From NCBI GenBank assembly GCA_002309695.1, contig DBXV01000025.1:189348-253347 (forward strand): 64,000 nt of DNA. Direction: 5' to 3'. The notes beneath the pieces were generated by a model, which did no database searches, was not told the origin of the DNA, and saw only the letters and a list, made by a program, of their open reading frames with translations. Position numbers and translations under genes: made by a program. This DNA comes from Myxococcales bacterium UBA1203 (lineage in GTDB: Bacteria; Myxococcota; Myxococcia; Myxococcales; UBA5297). Below, piece after piece: positions 45,423-54,482 of the stretch. Numbering within the stretch: the first letter of the stretch is position 1; each line of letters opens with the position of its first letter.

Positions 45423-47018
45423 TTACTTCACCAATTTCTCAAATCCGCACGAATGTTTTTTCGTCGCTGAATCGTAATTGATTCCGACAAACAGAATATC
45501 CCCCGAATAATTCTCCAATTCTTTGAAGTACTCTTTATTTTTAATCTGATTCAATGCCGACTCAGGCGAATCGTCCCGCTTCAATTCAATAATCACGACG
45601 GGAATTTCCGCAGCATATTTCGGTTTGGGAATGAGCACCACGTCCGCGCGGCCCTTGCCCAGATGCGTTTCCTTGATGGGTGCAAAGCGATCCATCGAAT
45701 GGAAATAGGCCAGCATCACGGCGCTCTGCAAAGCCATTTCATTATTATAATTATAATTATTGGCCACAAACTGATGAGCCGCATCCAGCCCCTTCGCCAC
45801 CGCCTCGGCATTCATGGCCAATGTATCCTCAACGAGCTGCTTCGAGGCTTTGACAATTTTCATCACATCTTCAAATCCGGGAGTGACACGAAGCGCACGC
45901 GCCCATTCCCGTTTGATTTCCTGATTGGGAATCCAGCACACGCCGTCGCCGTCCTCGATCCAGCGGTATCCCAAATATCCCAGATGAATTAAAAATGTCA
46001 GCACATCGTCGCGGCAGGTAAAATCTTTAAGCGTATTCATATATGTTTTTACATCGACGTGAACCTCTTCGCCCGCCATCATGCGGTTGACGTCGGTTTT
46101 CAGCCCGTCGAAATTCATCACGACATAATTCCGAAGTACGTCGAAATGCCCGGTGGTCGTCCAATAACTGTCAATCCGGCGCCGGGTCATGGCCTCGACG
46201 ACCGACTTGGGATTATAAACGTGCGTCCCGTCAATCATCAGATAACCGTCGTAATAATTCGTCACCTCTTCAAAATTCATATTGTTCGCGTCGCACAGCT
46301 CTTTGACTTCCTCTTTTGTAAATCCGACAAATTCAGAGAACTGCCCAGCGTCCACCATGGAATACTCGCGAAATACATTCAATTTGGACTGCACGCGGTC
46401 GCGAATAATGGGGAGAATGCCGGTTAAATATGCCAGAGCAATGCACTGCGAGAGCGCCGTATTCTTAAACATGCCATTGAGGAATTGCAGATATTCCGCA
46501 AACTGATCCTGCGTGACAGCAGGATCGCGCACCATCACATCATATTCGTCCATGATAATGACGAATTTCTCGCCCGTCTCCTCAAAAACGCGCTGCATAC
46601 ACTGAGGAATCTCGTCGCAGTCATCGAATGGAATCGCCGGAAACTGCTTTATAAATTCACGTTTTACATATTTGTTGGCGTCTTTGATGACGCTCCCCGT
46701 GGTACTCGTATTTAAAAGTCCATTGATATCCAGCTGAATGACATTGAATTTATTAAGATATTTCTCAAATGACGAGTCTTTGGCGATTTTCAGCTTCGAA
46801 AATATCTCCCGCGAATCGCAGTTCTTTGAATAAAACGCCGCAATCATATTGCCGGCCATGGTTTTGCCAAAACGCCGCGCGCGGGAGGTGCAGATGAATT
46901 TGTCCCGCGTCGAAACGAGTCTGTTCAGCTTGGCGAGGAGCATGGACTTGTCCACGTAGAAGCGGCTGTTCATGTCTTCTGCGAGGTTCCCGGTTCCCGG
47001 ATTCAGAAAAATTCCCAT
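45423..47018 (-). CDS. AAA-ATPase-like protein with C-terminal PD-(D/E)XK nuclease domain
   Basis: 531 residues from MGIFLNPGTGN, which has AAAGGA upstream; a start 19 codons earlier lacks a site. The N-terminal AAA-like domain (PF09820 type) has YVDKSMLLAKL, Walker A-like SRARRFGKTM (45-54) and FVIIMDEYDVM (Walker B, about 156). The C-terminus has GKGRADVVLIP, then VVIIELKRD, the D...E-x-K pattern of PD-(D/E)XK nucleases (PF08011 type). The family is abundant in gut bacteria in many copies; its role (defence, mobile element or regulation) is unproven. The gene is less GC-rich than most here and lies between two paralogous lipoproteins. Confidence 0.88.
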   Translation of the reverse strand: MGIFLNPGTGNLAEDMNSRFYVDKSMLLAKLNRLVSTRDKFICTSRARRFGKTMAGNMIAAFYSKNCDSREIFSKLKIAKDSSFEKYLNKFNVIQLDINGLLNTSTTGSVIKDANKYVKREFIKQFPAIPFDDCDEIPQCMQRVFEETGEKFVIIMDEYDVMVRDPAVTQDQFAEYLQFLNGMFKNTALSQCIALAYLTGILPIIRDRVQSKLNVFREYSMVDAGQFSEFVGFTKEEVKELCDANNMNFEEVTNYYDGYLMIDGTHVYNPKSVVEAMTRRRIDSYWTTTGHFDVLRNYVVMNFDGLKTDVNRMMAGEEVHVDVKTYMNTLKDFTCRDDVLTFLIHLGYLGYRWIEDGDGVCWIPNQEIKREWARALRVTPGFEDVMKIVKASKQLVEDTLAMNAEAVAKGLDAAHQFVANNYNYNNEMALQSAVMLAYFHSMDRFAPIKETHLGKGRADVVLIPKPKYAAEIPVVIIELKRDDSPESALNQIKNKEYFKELENYSGDILFVGINYDSATKKHSCGFEKLVK

Positions 47019-47113
47019 GGCGGCGCGTCCTTTCTGCTGGGCAGGCGGCGGCTTGTCGGAGTCTTTATAGTCCATTTTTTAGAAAAAATAAATCCCCCAA
47101 ATGGGGGAGGGCA

Positions 47114-47158
47114 ATAAAAAAGCCCCCCGGGGCGCGTGGGCTCCGGAGGGCTTTTTAT
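47114..47158. terminator. Bidirectional intrinsic terminator
   Basis: A-run, AAGCCC(C)CCGG arm, CCGGAGGGCTT arm and T-run. It ends the 47189 lipoprotein transcript on the minus strand. Confidence 0.8.
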
Positions 47159-47188
47159 TGATTCAGCTATTTAGGTTGAATGCGGGAA

Positions 47189-48706
47189 TCAGTCTTCTTC
47201 CTCTTCCTCACAGAATTCTCCATTATCATCGCACCACGCTTCACCACAGTCCTCTTTGTCATCACTATACCAGTAGTATGTCCCATCGGTCATCTCCTGA
47301 CAGATATAATGATAGGCTGTTGAAGCGAACATGCCGTCCACGCACTTATTCAGTTCATCATCATCGGCAGTGCAGGCCGAGCTCTCTTCAAAGCAAAAAG
47401 TATAATTCTCACCAGCAAATTTCTTACAAGTTCCAGGAGAGGCCGCAGCACAGTTCTCAACCGTCACCTTATTGCTACTACCACAGTAAACGACCAAATC
47501 ACCTTCGCAACGCTCCTCGAATTCGGTCATCCCCGCGAGGTTGCAGTCATCACCTTCGTCTGCGATGCCAGACGGTCTGCAAGCGGCTGTGCCTGCGGTT
47601 TCATCTTCATCACATCCGATATTGCAGACGTCATCCATCTCCTCGGAGTCAACCCATCCATACTTGCCGCCGGAGATGTCTTCACAGGTATAATGACCGA
47701 TTGTCCAGACACCATAAGCATCTAAATAAGAATCATCGCAGTATTGCTTCTCTGTTTCAGATTCATGCTGAGCAGCGGTGCATTCGTTAAAGCAGTTCGA
47801 TTCCTCATTAAGAACGCCGCAGATAGTCCCTTCCAAGGCAGCACAATTCAGCACCACCCACTTTTTGCTATAGCTACTGCAATACATCGCACCGTTTTCG
47901 GAGCAGTATTCCTCGTCTGTGGCCGGATCACAGGCAGTTCCAATGTTATCATCCAGCTTACCGCACTCGGGGCCTGTTTCACCTATAACGCAGTTATACT
48001 CGCATTCTTCGGCGTCAGTGCTGTTCAGCTTAAGCACATGAACACCGGAGGTCGTATCCATACATTTGTAAGTGGCTACGAATTCATAAATACCCCAATC
48101 AATCTCATAATAACATTGAGGCTCTGAATCTTCTCCCACTGTCTCACACTGGTCCTCAGCGCCCGAATCATAACAATCCGTCCAGTTCAGATCCGTCAGC
48201 TGACGGCAGGTCTTCCCCGACGCACCGCAATTGACGATCTCAATTCCATAAATCTCATTCCCATCCTCGTCGTAATCAACCGCAGGGCACCAAACGAGCT
48301 TATTGTCCGCCGTGCAGAATTCGACAAATGTCTCCGGATCACACTCATCCCCATCTTCAACGACAGGGTGAACTGTAGTGTCAGCATCGCACTCACCCGT
48401 GGTCTTGTTGCAGATTTGGCCAAGGTCACAGGCGAAGCCATTCTTGCGGCAGTCAAAGGGCTCTCCCGCATCCTGCTCGCCCGCGTCTTCATCGAGGCCG
48501 GCGTCAGTAATTCCGGCGTCAGTTCCCGGATTGGGGTCGGCAACGCACACGCCGTTGGCATTGCAGAAGGGCTTCGCGGGATCGGTGCACTGGTCAGAGC
48601 TGGTGCACTCAACCTCGGGGGGTTTGGGGTCTTTCTTCTTGCCGCCGCAGGCGGTGAAGCCAACCAGGCTCAGGGCCGCGATTCCGGTAATCAGGACTTT
48701 CTTCAT
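47189..48706 (-). CDS. Cys-rich surface lipoprotein, paralogue of the 43850 gene
   Basis: 505 residues, ATG behind GAGGAG. Lipobox LVGFTAC, then GGKKKDPKPP. An early Cys cluster (CTSSDQCTDPAKPFC, typical of myxobacterial lipoproteins) is followed by a D-A-G linker and then repeats of about 60 residues with regularly spaced Cys. The C-terminus is a run of Glu and Asp (CEEEEED). More than 40 Cys suggest a disulfide-stabilised exported protein. It shares its length, repeat unit and C-terminal pattern with the 43850 protein. It is separated from that paralogue by the AAA/nuclease gene. Confidence 0.75.
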   Translation of the reverse strand: MKKVLITGIAALSLVGFTACGGKKKDPKPPEVECTSSDQCTDPAKPFCNANGVCVADPNPGTDAGITDAGLDEDAGEQDAGEPFDCRKNGFACDLGQICNKTTGECDADTTVHPVVEDGDECDPETFVEFCTADNKLVWCPAVDYDEDGNEIYGIEIVNCGASGKTCRQLTDLNWTDCYDSGAEDQCETVGEDSEPQCYYEIDWGIYEFVATYKCMDTTSGVHVLKLNSTDAEECEYNCVIGETGPECGKLDDNIGTACDPATDEEYCSENGAMYCSSYSKKWVVLNCAALEGTICGVLNEESNCFNECTAAQHESETEKQYCDDSYLDAYGVWTIGHYTCEDISGGKYGWVDSEEMDDVCNIGCDEDETAGTAACRPSGIADEGDDCNLAGMTEFEERCEGDLVVYCGSSNKVTVENCAAASPGTCKKFAGENYTFCFEESSACTADDDELNKCVDGMFASTAYHYICQEMTDGTYYWYSDDKEDCGEAWCDDNGEFCEEEEED

Positions 48707-48897
48707 GGTGTTCTCCTCAACTGAGGCTGGATGCCTCGCTTGTTGGTCCAGCAGGCGGCTCTGTCTGCAAATCCAGCCGGAGCCGGTGAAACAGCACTTC
48801 TTCCCTGTTGTTCTGCGTCAAAAATCCGTGTTTTTCGGCGCGCCCCTACTCAGAAAATTTCGCGGTTCAAGAAAAAAATTTCAAATCTATGCACAAA

Positions 48898-48933
48898 AAA
48901 TATGCAGATGCTTCGAAAGGCATCTGCATATTT
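48898..48933 (-). terminator. Strong intrinsic terminator of ybeY
   Basis: Perfect 11-bp arms TATGCAGATGC (48901-48911) and GCATCTGCATA (48920-48930) with an 8-base loop. On the minus strand it is followed by a T-run (A-run at 48895-48900). It lies about 70 bases past the ybeY stop. Confidence 0.8.
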
Positions 48934-48999
48934 CATTTCAAATGTGCATTTTCTTCGACTTTCCCGGGGGAAGACCGCTTCGGAGAGCTGAAGAAGGCT

Positions 49000-49503
49000 T
49001 CACGCGCCGAAGAGCTCTTCCGAGCCGTTCAGCATGCCTTTTCCGATGCTCCCGAGAAGGCGCTCTTCCTCTTGAAGCATGGCCCTCGCCTCCTCGGGCG
49101 TGGCGTGGTCCCAGCCCGTGAGATGCAGAAGCCCGTGAGCCAAGTAGCGGGAAATCTCGGAAGCCAGCGTCTCACCCTCGCCCTCAGCGACCCGACGGGC
49201 AGCCGTATCGAGGGAAATCACGATGTCGCCGACGGGCATGGGCACGCCGGGAACGCGGGGCATCTCACCGGCAGGAAACGAGAGAACATCGGTGGGAACG
49301 GGCTTGTGCCGCCACTCGCCGTTGATCTCCGCGATGCGCCCGTCTCCGGTCAGCGTGATGGACAGCTCGGCATCGCGAAGGCCCAGCGTCTCCATGAAGG
49401 CAAAGGCGCGCCGCCGCAGAACGCGGGCGGCATAGGCGCTTTTCGGATGCTCGTGACGAATGAGAACGCGGTTTCCGGAGGGGTCAGTGAAGGGAGAGGG
49501 CAT
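49000..49503 (-). CDS. ybeY: Endoribonuclease YbeY
   Basis: 167 residues. The metal-binding signature HGLLHLTGWDH (His122, 126 and 132) is followed by MLQEEERLL. Upstream, INGEWRHKPVPTDVLSFP is the family's central motif. YbeY acts in 16S rRNA 3'-end maturation and ribosome quality control. It is transcribed alone, divergent from the serA-type gene. Confidence 0.94.
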   Translation of the reverse strand: MPSPFTDPSGNRVLIRHEHPKSAYAARVLRRRAFAFMETLGLRDAELSITLTGDGRIAEINGEWRHKPVPTDVLSFPAGEMPRVPGVPMPVGDIVISLDTAARRVAEGEGETLASEISRYLAHGLLHLTGWDHATPEEARAMLQEEERLLGSIGKGMLNGSEELFGA

Positions 49504-49542
49504 GGAGCGGGTCCTTTGAGAGAGAGAAGGATTTTGGGTTTA

Positions 49543-49579
49543 GCCCTCTTTTGACCCTTCGGCGATGACCGAGAGGGCC
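49543..49579. repeat. Dispersed palindromic repeat, variant copy
   Basis: GCCCTCTTTTGACCCTTCGG, then CGATGACCGAGAGGGC. It matches the 50831 copy (CCCTTCGGCGGTGACTGAGAGGGG) with changes and lies in the ybeY-serA divergent region. Confidence 0.5.
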
Positions 49580-49607
49580 TTGCCCCCCATCTTTCCCCCG
49601 CTAGACT
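49580..49607 (+). promoter_or_regulatory. Candidate promoter of the serA-type gene
   Basis: TTGCCC (49580-49585) and TAGACT (49602-49607) are separated by 16 bases, a fair match to a housekeeping -35/-10 pair. Transcription would begin near 49614, just before the leader stem. Assigned by eye only. Confidence 0.35.
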
Positions 49608-49623
49608 CCCGCCGCTTTTTCAG

Positions 49624-49650
49624 ACGCCCGAAATTCCTCGGGCGTTTTTT
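49624..49650 (+). terminator. Terminator-like stem in the serA leader
   Basis: A perfect 8-bp stem (ACGCCCGA and TCGGGCGT, 6-base loop) with six T, ending 21 bases before the ATG. No gene on this strand lies upstream within this region, so it may be an attenuator or a stabilising 5' stem. Confidence 0.6.
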
Positions 49651-49671
49651 CGTTCAAGGAGCACGCACCCA

Positions 49672-50628
49672 ATGAAAGTCCTGATTTCCGACGACCTGGC
49701 GCCCGAATGCGCCGAAATCCTCAAGAAGGGCGGCCTCGAAGTTGACGTGAAGGTTGGCCTTAAGCCCGAAGAGCTGAAAGCCATTATCGGCAACTACGAG
49801 GGCCTGATTGTCCGCAGCGCCACCAAGGCCACGGCGGACATTCTCAGCGCCGCGGTGAAGATGAAGGCCATCGGACGCGCCGGCGCGGGCGTGGACAACA
49901 TCGACGTGAAGGCCGCCGCCGCCAAAGGCGCCATCGTGATGAACACCCCGGGCGGCAACTCCATCGCCGTCGCCGAGCTGACCATCGGCCTGATGATGGG
50001 CATGGCGCGCACGATTCCTCAGGCCACCGCGTCCACTAAGGCCGGAGGCTGGGACAAGAAGAAGCTGGCCAAGCAGGGCCACGAGGTCACGGGCAAGACG
50101 CTGGGCATCATCGGCTACGGGCGCATCGGCCACGAGCTGGCCAAGCGCGCGCGCGGCCTCTGCATGAACGTCATCGCCTACGAGCCGGCCGCCGACGAGG
50201 CGCGGAAGGCTGCGGCCGCGGCCGAGGGCGTGAAGATTCTGCCGCTCGACGAGGTGGTCTCCACCGCCGACTACATCAGCTTCCACGTGCCGCTGATGGA
50301 TTCCACGCGCCACATGTGCGACGCGGCCATGATTCAGAAGATGAAGAAGGGCGCCTACCTCATCAACTGCGCCCGCGGCGGCATCGTTGACGAGAAGGCG
50401 CTCTGCGAGGCGCTGCACTCCGGGCATCTGGCCGGGGCCGCCATGGACGTTTACGAGGCCGGCGACTGCGCCCACGAGAACCCGCTCTTTGCCGAGCCCA
50501 ACTTCATCTGCACGCCGCACCTGGGGGCGTCATCGGCCGAGGCTCAGGAGAAGGTCGCCCTGCAAATCGCTGAGCAGATGGTCGATTACCTGGTCCACGG
50601 CAAAGCGGCGAACGTGGTGAAGGCGTAA
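49672..50628 (+). CDS. D-3-phosphoglycerate dehydrogenase, short form
   Basis: 318 residues. NAD-binding GIIGYGRIG is near 145, and the catalytic triad is Arg235 (NCARGGIVDE), Glu262 (DVYEAGD) and His283 (TPHLGASS). The N-terminus (DDLAPECAEILKKGG) and EGLIVRSATKATADIL fit SerA-type enzymes that oxidise 3-phosphoglycerate for serine synthesis. It lacks the ACT regulatory domain, so serine feedback is not expected; related hydroxyacid dehydrogenases cannot be excluded. AAGGAG precedes the ATG. A strong terminator follows. Confidence 0.85.
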   Translation: MKVLISDDLAPECAEILKKGGLEVDVKVGLKPEELKAIIGNYEGLIVRSATKATADILSAAVKMKAIGRAGAGVDNIDVKAAAAKGAIVMNTPGGNSIAVAELTIGLMMGMARTIPQATASTKAGGWDKKKLAKQGHEVTGKTLGIIGYGRIGHELAKRARGLCMNVIAYEPAADEARKAAAAAEGVKILPLDEVVSTADYISFHVPLMDSTRHMCDAAMIQKMKKGAYLINCARGGIVDEKALCEALHSGHLAGAAMDVYEAGDCAHENPLFAEPNFICTPHLGASSAEAQEKVALQIAEQMVDYLVHGKAANVVKA

Positions 50629-50660
50629 GCCGGCGCTCTTCCCTCAGACTCACAAAGCAA

Positions 50661-50698
50661 AAGGCCGTCTCCCCAAACGAGGAGGCGGCTTTTTTTTA
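50661..50698 (+). terminator. Intrinsic terminator of the serA-type gene
   Basis: GCCGTCTCC (50664-50672) pairs with GGAGGCGGC (50681-50689), then eight T. Confidence 0.85.
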
Positions 50699-50741
50699 CC
50701 CTCTCCGGCCCTTCGGGCCACCTCTCCCAGAGGGCGAGGCA
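50698..50741. repeat. Dispersed palindromic repeat, full copy
   Basis: CCCTCTCCGGCCC, TTCG, GGGCCACCTCTCCCAGAGGG, then CGAGGC. It contains a perfect GGCCC/GGGCC stem and a further short CTC/GAG pairing. Related copies are at 27756, 28992, 49543 and 50831. Confidence 0.65.
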
Positions 50742-50771
50742 AGTCCTTTCTCAAACGCAGGAGACAGATTC

Positions 50772-50820
50772 CTGGCTCCCCCTCAGGGGGAGCTGTCAGC
50801 GCCGGAGGCGATGACTGAGA
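50772..50820. repeat. Second repeat type with GCTCCCCCT palindrome
   Basis: GGCTCCCCCTCAGGGGGAGC, then TGTCAGCGCCGGAGGCGATG and ACTGAGAGG. The first part is a perfect hairpin of 8 bp. It shares its ACTGAGAGGG end with the neighbouring copy. Confidence 0.55.
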
Positions 50821-50830
50821 GGGATAAGCC

Positions 50831-50866
50831 ACCCTCTCCGGCCCTTCGGCGGTGACTGAGAGGGGC
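50831..50866. repeat. Dispersed palindromic repeat, variant copy
   Basis: ACCCTCTCCGGCCCTTCGG, CGGTGACTGAGAGGGG. The ends CCCTCTC and GAGAGGG pair, so the whole unit can fold. It ends against the dapD stop codon. Confidence 0.6.
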
Positions 50867-50867
50867 C

Positions 50868-51704
<837 letters not shown>

Positions 51705-51731
51705 CGTGTTTTCTCCGTTCGCATCATCGCG

Positions 51732-54371
51732 TCAGTCCACCGTGATGGACTTGCTCACATTCTTGGGAACGTCCGGGTGGACACCGTGGTTCCTGAATCC
51801 GACGCGGTCCAGGTACTGGGCCTTGAGCAGGCTCATGCGCAGAGCCAGCCGCTGGAGGACCACGCTGGCCGAAAACACCGTCATCAGCGTGTCGTCCGTC
51901 CGCGGCAGCACCAGATAGCCCCAGCGATAGGCGGGATTGTCGGTCGGCGGCTTCATGGCAGCGGCGCGCAGCGCGGGATTCTCTTCGGCAATCACAAAGG
52001 GCGAGGCGCCGCGGATCTTGTGCGTGTTGATCTGCGACACCGTGAGGGCCACGTCCCGCTCCGACGGCCCGGTGATGAAGACGAGGGGATAGTCGGAATA
52101 GAGGGCGCCGAAGAGCTTCTCCCGGTCGAAGGCCTCAGCGAACAGCGCGGCCTCGACAGGCCTGAGGGCAAAGGGCTGACCAATGGCAAAGACGTTGTCC
52201 AGGGCGGCCTGCACCAGACGCCGCAGTCCTCTGGGGTCGGTGGCCGTGTGCGTCGCCGCGTCGCGCTGCACAGCCTTCTCCAGCATGGCGTCCACCTGCT
52301 GACCCAGCGCGCGCAGAAGCGAATTGACCTCGGCGGCGCCAAAGACGGTGTTCACCCCCAGAAGCGTGTTGGGTCCGTGCTTGAACTCGGAGGCCTCGAA
52401 GCCCTGCGAATGGTTCAGCACGACCTCCCGCACCTTGAGCGCGCCCTCCATGGCCACGGCCGTGATGCGCGTCGCCAGAAAATGAATGCTGGGCGCCAGA
52501 TAGAGATGCTGCGCGGCGGCCTCGACCTCCATCTCCGTGGCGTCAATCGAGGCGCGAATCAGGTCGGGCAGCGTGCGCAGCTTTTCGCGGCGGATGGCGA
52601 TGGCCTCGGCGTCGATGCCGCAGCCGGGATGCTCCGCGGCGCGCCGGCGGGCCAGCTTGAGGGCCAGGCAGTAGAAGAGCGCCACCTGATTCAGAAAGCT
52701 CTTGGTGGCGGGGACGGCGATTTCCGGGCCGCACTGGAGAGGAATCACCAGCTGGCACTTCTCCTGACCCAGCGTGGAGCTGACGTTGTTGACCACGCCC
52801 ACGCGGAACACGTCCCTGCCGGTGGCCATGACGCCGTTGAGAACGTCAATCAGGTCCTTGGTCTCGCCGCTCTGGCTGACAGCGATGAACACGTCTCCGT
52901 CGGCGAGATTGCGGCTGTACTGAGCGCGAAAGTCGCCGGGCAGAATGGGAATCAGCTCTGTGTGCGCCAGCTCGTTGAAGAAGAAGGCGGCCGCGCGCGC
53001 GGCGTGAAAGGACGAGCCGCAGCAGACGACGAAGAGCCTCCCGTGGCCGGAGATGGACTTCATGCACACGTCGGTGAAGCGGTCAGTGACAGCGGCGAAA
53101 TTGGCCGTCTCGGCGTGGTCGAAGAGCAGGTCCATGAAGCGAACGGCCGCGCGCTCCTCATCGGTCCTCGCCACGGCAGCCAGATCGCTGAGCATCCCCG
53201 CCTCGCTGGACACGAGGCACTGGGCCAGCTTCTCCGGAGGCAGAAGCAGCACCTGACGCTTCACGCCATCGGGAATGGCATCGAGCAGCGCGCGGAACTC
53301 AGGACTCACCGCGATGCGCCGGAAGGCGGCCACAATCTCTTCGTCGCTGAACAGGTCCCGAAGCTCCTCGGCGGCCGCGCGCAGCGCATTCAGAGGCCCG
53401 GTGTGCTGCGCGAGAAAAGGCGCCAGCCGCTGACCGCTCTCCGTTCCGCCCAGAAAGCGCTCCACCACCCGGCGAACCGTAAATTCCTGAGCCGAAATCT
53501 CCTGCGCCATGAACGTCTTGAAGGGCGGCATCAGCGCCGTCTCGTCCGTCTGCAGACGGCTGCGCACAGGATCGCGCTCCACTGGCTCCGGCGCGGTCAG
53601 CGGAATGAGCCCGTCCTTGAGCCGGTAAATCCGGCGCTGAGCGGCGCTGAACTCCACGAGCTCTCCCTCGTTCAGCGGAATCAGGATGCGCGTGAGGTGA
53701 AGGACGGAGGAGAGGTCGGAGGAAGCAATGGCAAAGGCGCCGCCCTTCTCGTCCTGGCCAAAGCCAAAATAGAGGCTGCTGCCCAGCTTCATGGCGAAGA
53801 GCGTGCGGCTGACGGGGTCAACGATGACGGCGGCGAAGGAGCCCTCGATTTTGCCGATGGCCTGGCAGACGGCCTGGCGCATGGCGGCCCGGCGCGTCTC
53901 CGCATCGTTCTTTTTGCTCTCGGGAACAGACGCCATGGCCAGAGAGAAGCAGTGCTCGATTGTGTGAACGACCATCTCGCCGTCGTTGTCCGACCTGACA
54001 GCGTGTCCCTCACTCTGGAGCCAGGCCTTGAGAGCGTCGCAGTTGGTCACGTTGCCGTTGTGGGCGCCGTAGAGGTGGCATTTGCAGCGAACTTCGTGGG
54101 GCTGCGAGTTGGCCTCATCCACAGCGCCGAAGGTGGCCCAGCGCACCTGACCGCAGAAAATCGAACCGTCCCTCTCGGTGATGCCCAGCTTATGAACCAT
54201 GCGCGACGGCGCGCCCACGCCCTTGGCCAGCCACACGTCCTCGCCCTCGCTCTGAATGGCCGCGCCGGTCGAGTCGTAGCCCCGGTATTCGAGCATCTTC
54301 AGCAGATCGGCGGCGATGAGGCCCAGGTCCTCGCGGTTCTTTTCAAAGATGAGTCCGATGGCTCCGCACAT
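51732..54371 (-). CDS. glmS: Glutamine-fructose-6-phosphate aminotransferase, enlarged form
   Basis: 879 residues against about 610 in E. coli. The glutaminase domain starts with the catalytic Cys (MCGAIGLI) and has EYRGYDSTG, RWATFG (usually RWATHG), SQPHEV and AHNGN. The sugar-isomerase (SIS) core has CCGSSFHAARAAAFFFNELA, SQSGETKDLID, ALKVREVVLNHSQGFEASEFKHGP split across two SIS halves, and ends DVPKNVSKSITVD, close to the conserved tail. Extra sequence of about 140 residues precedes the first SIS domain (about 312-440), and about 90 residues lie inside the second. It makes glucosamine-6-phosphate for wall and LPS. No glmS ribozyme was recognised upstream. Confidence 0.9.
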   Translation of the reverse strand: MCGAIGLIFEKNREDLGLIAADLLKMLEYRGYDSTGAAIQSEGEDVWLAKGVGAPSRMVHKLGITERDGSIFCGQVRWATFGAVDEANSQPHEVRCKCHLYGAHNGNVTNCDALKAWLQSEGHAVRSDNDGEMVVHTIEHCFSLAMASVPESKKNDAETRRAAMRQAVCQAIGKIEGSFAAVIVDPVSRTLFAMKLGSSLYFGFGQDEKGGAFAIASSDLSSVLHLTRILIPLNEGELVEFSAAQRRIYRLKDGLIPLTAPEPVERDPVRSRLQTDETALMPPFKTFMAQEISAQEFTVRRVVERFLGGTESGQRLAPFLAQHTGPLNALRAAAEELRDLFSDEEIVAAFRRIAVSPEFRALLDAIPDGVKRQVLLLPPEKLAQCLVSSEAGMLSDLAAVARTDEERAAVRFMDLLFDHAETANFAAVTDRFTDVCMKSISGHGRLFVVCCGSSFHAARAAAFFFNELAHTELIPILPGDFRAQYSRNLADGDVFIAVSQSGETKDLIDVLNGVMATGRDVFRVGVVNNVSSTLGQEKCQLVIPLQCGPEIAVPATKSFLNQVALFYCLALKLARRRAAEHPGCGIDAEAIAIRREKLRTLPDLIRASIDATEMEVEAAAQHLYLAPSIHFLATRITAVAMEGALKVREVVLNHSQGFEASEFKHGPNTLLGVNTVFGAAEVNSLLRALGQQVDAMLEKAVQRDAATHTATDPRGLRRLVQAALDNVFAIGQPFALRPVEAALFAEAFDREKLFGALYSDYPLVFITGPSERDVALTVSQINTHKIRGASPFVIAEENPALRAAAMKPPTDNPAYRWGYLVLPRTDDTLMTVFSASVVLQRLALRMSLLKAQYLDRVGFRNHGVHPDVPKNVSKSITVD

Positions 54372-54385
54372 CTGGCTTTCTCCTC

Positions 54386-54425
54386 AAAACAAAACGACCT
54401 CCGGAAGCTCTGTCTCCGGAGGCCG
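54386..54425 (-). terminator. Intrinsic terminator directly before glmS
   Basis: Arms CCTCCGGA (54398-54405) and TCCGGAGG (54415-54422); on the minus strand TTTTGTTTT follows, then the glmS GAGGAG site. It probably ends the DUF4215 lipoprotein transcript. Confidence 0.7.
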
Positions 54426-54482
54426 TCGGCTCGTTGGATGCGCCCTTCTCCCGTCACAGAAAAAGGCGCCGTGCAAGAAACC

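Noticed and set aside
54372..54482. glmS ribozyme upstream of glmS
   Set aside because: The 110-base gap holds only a terminator stem and the ribosome-binding site; too short and without the ribozyme core.
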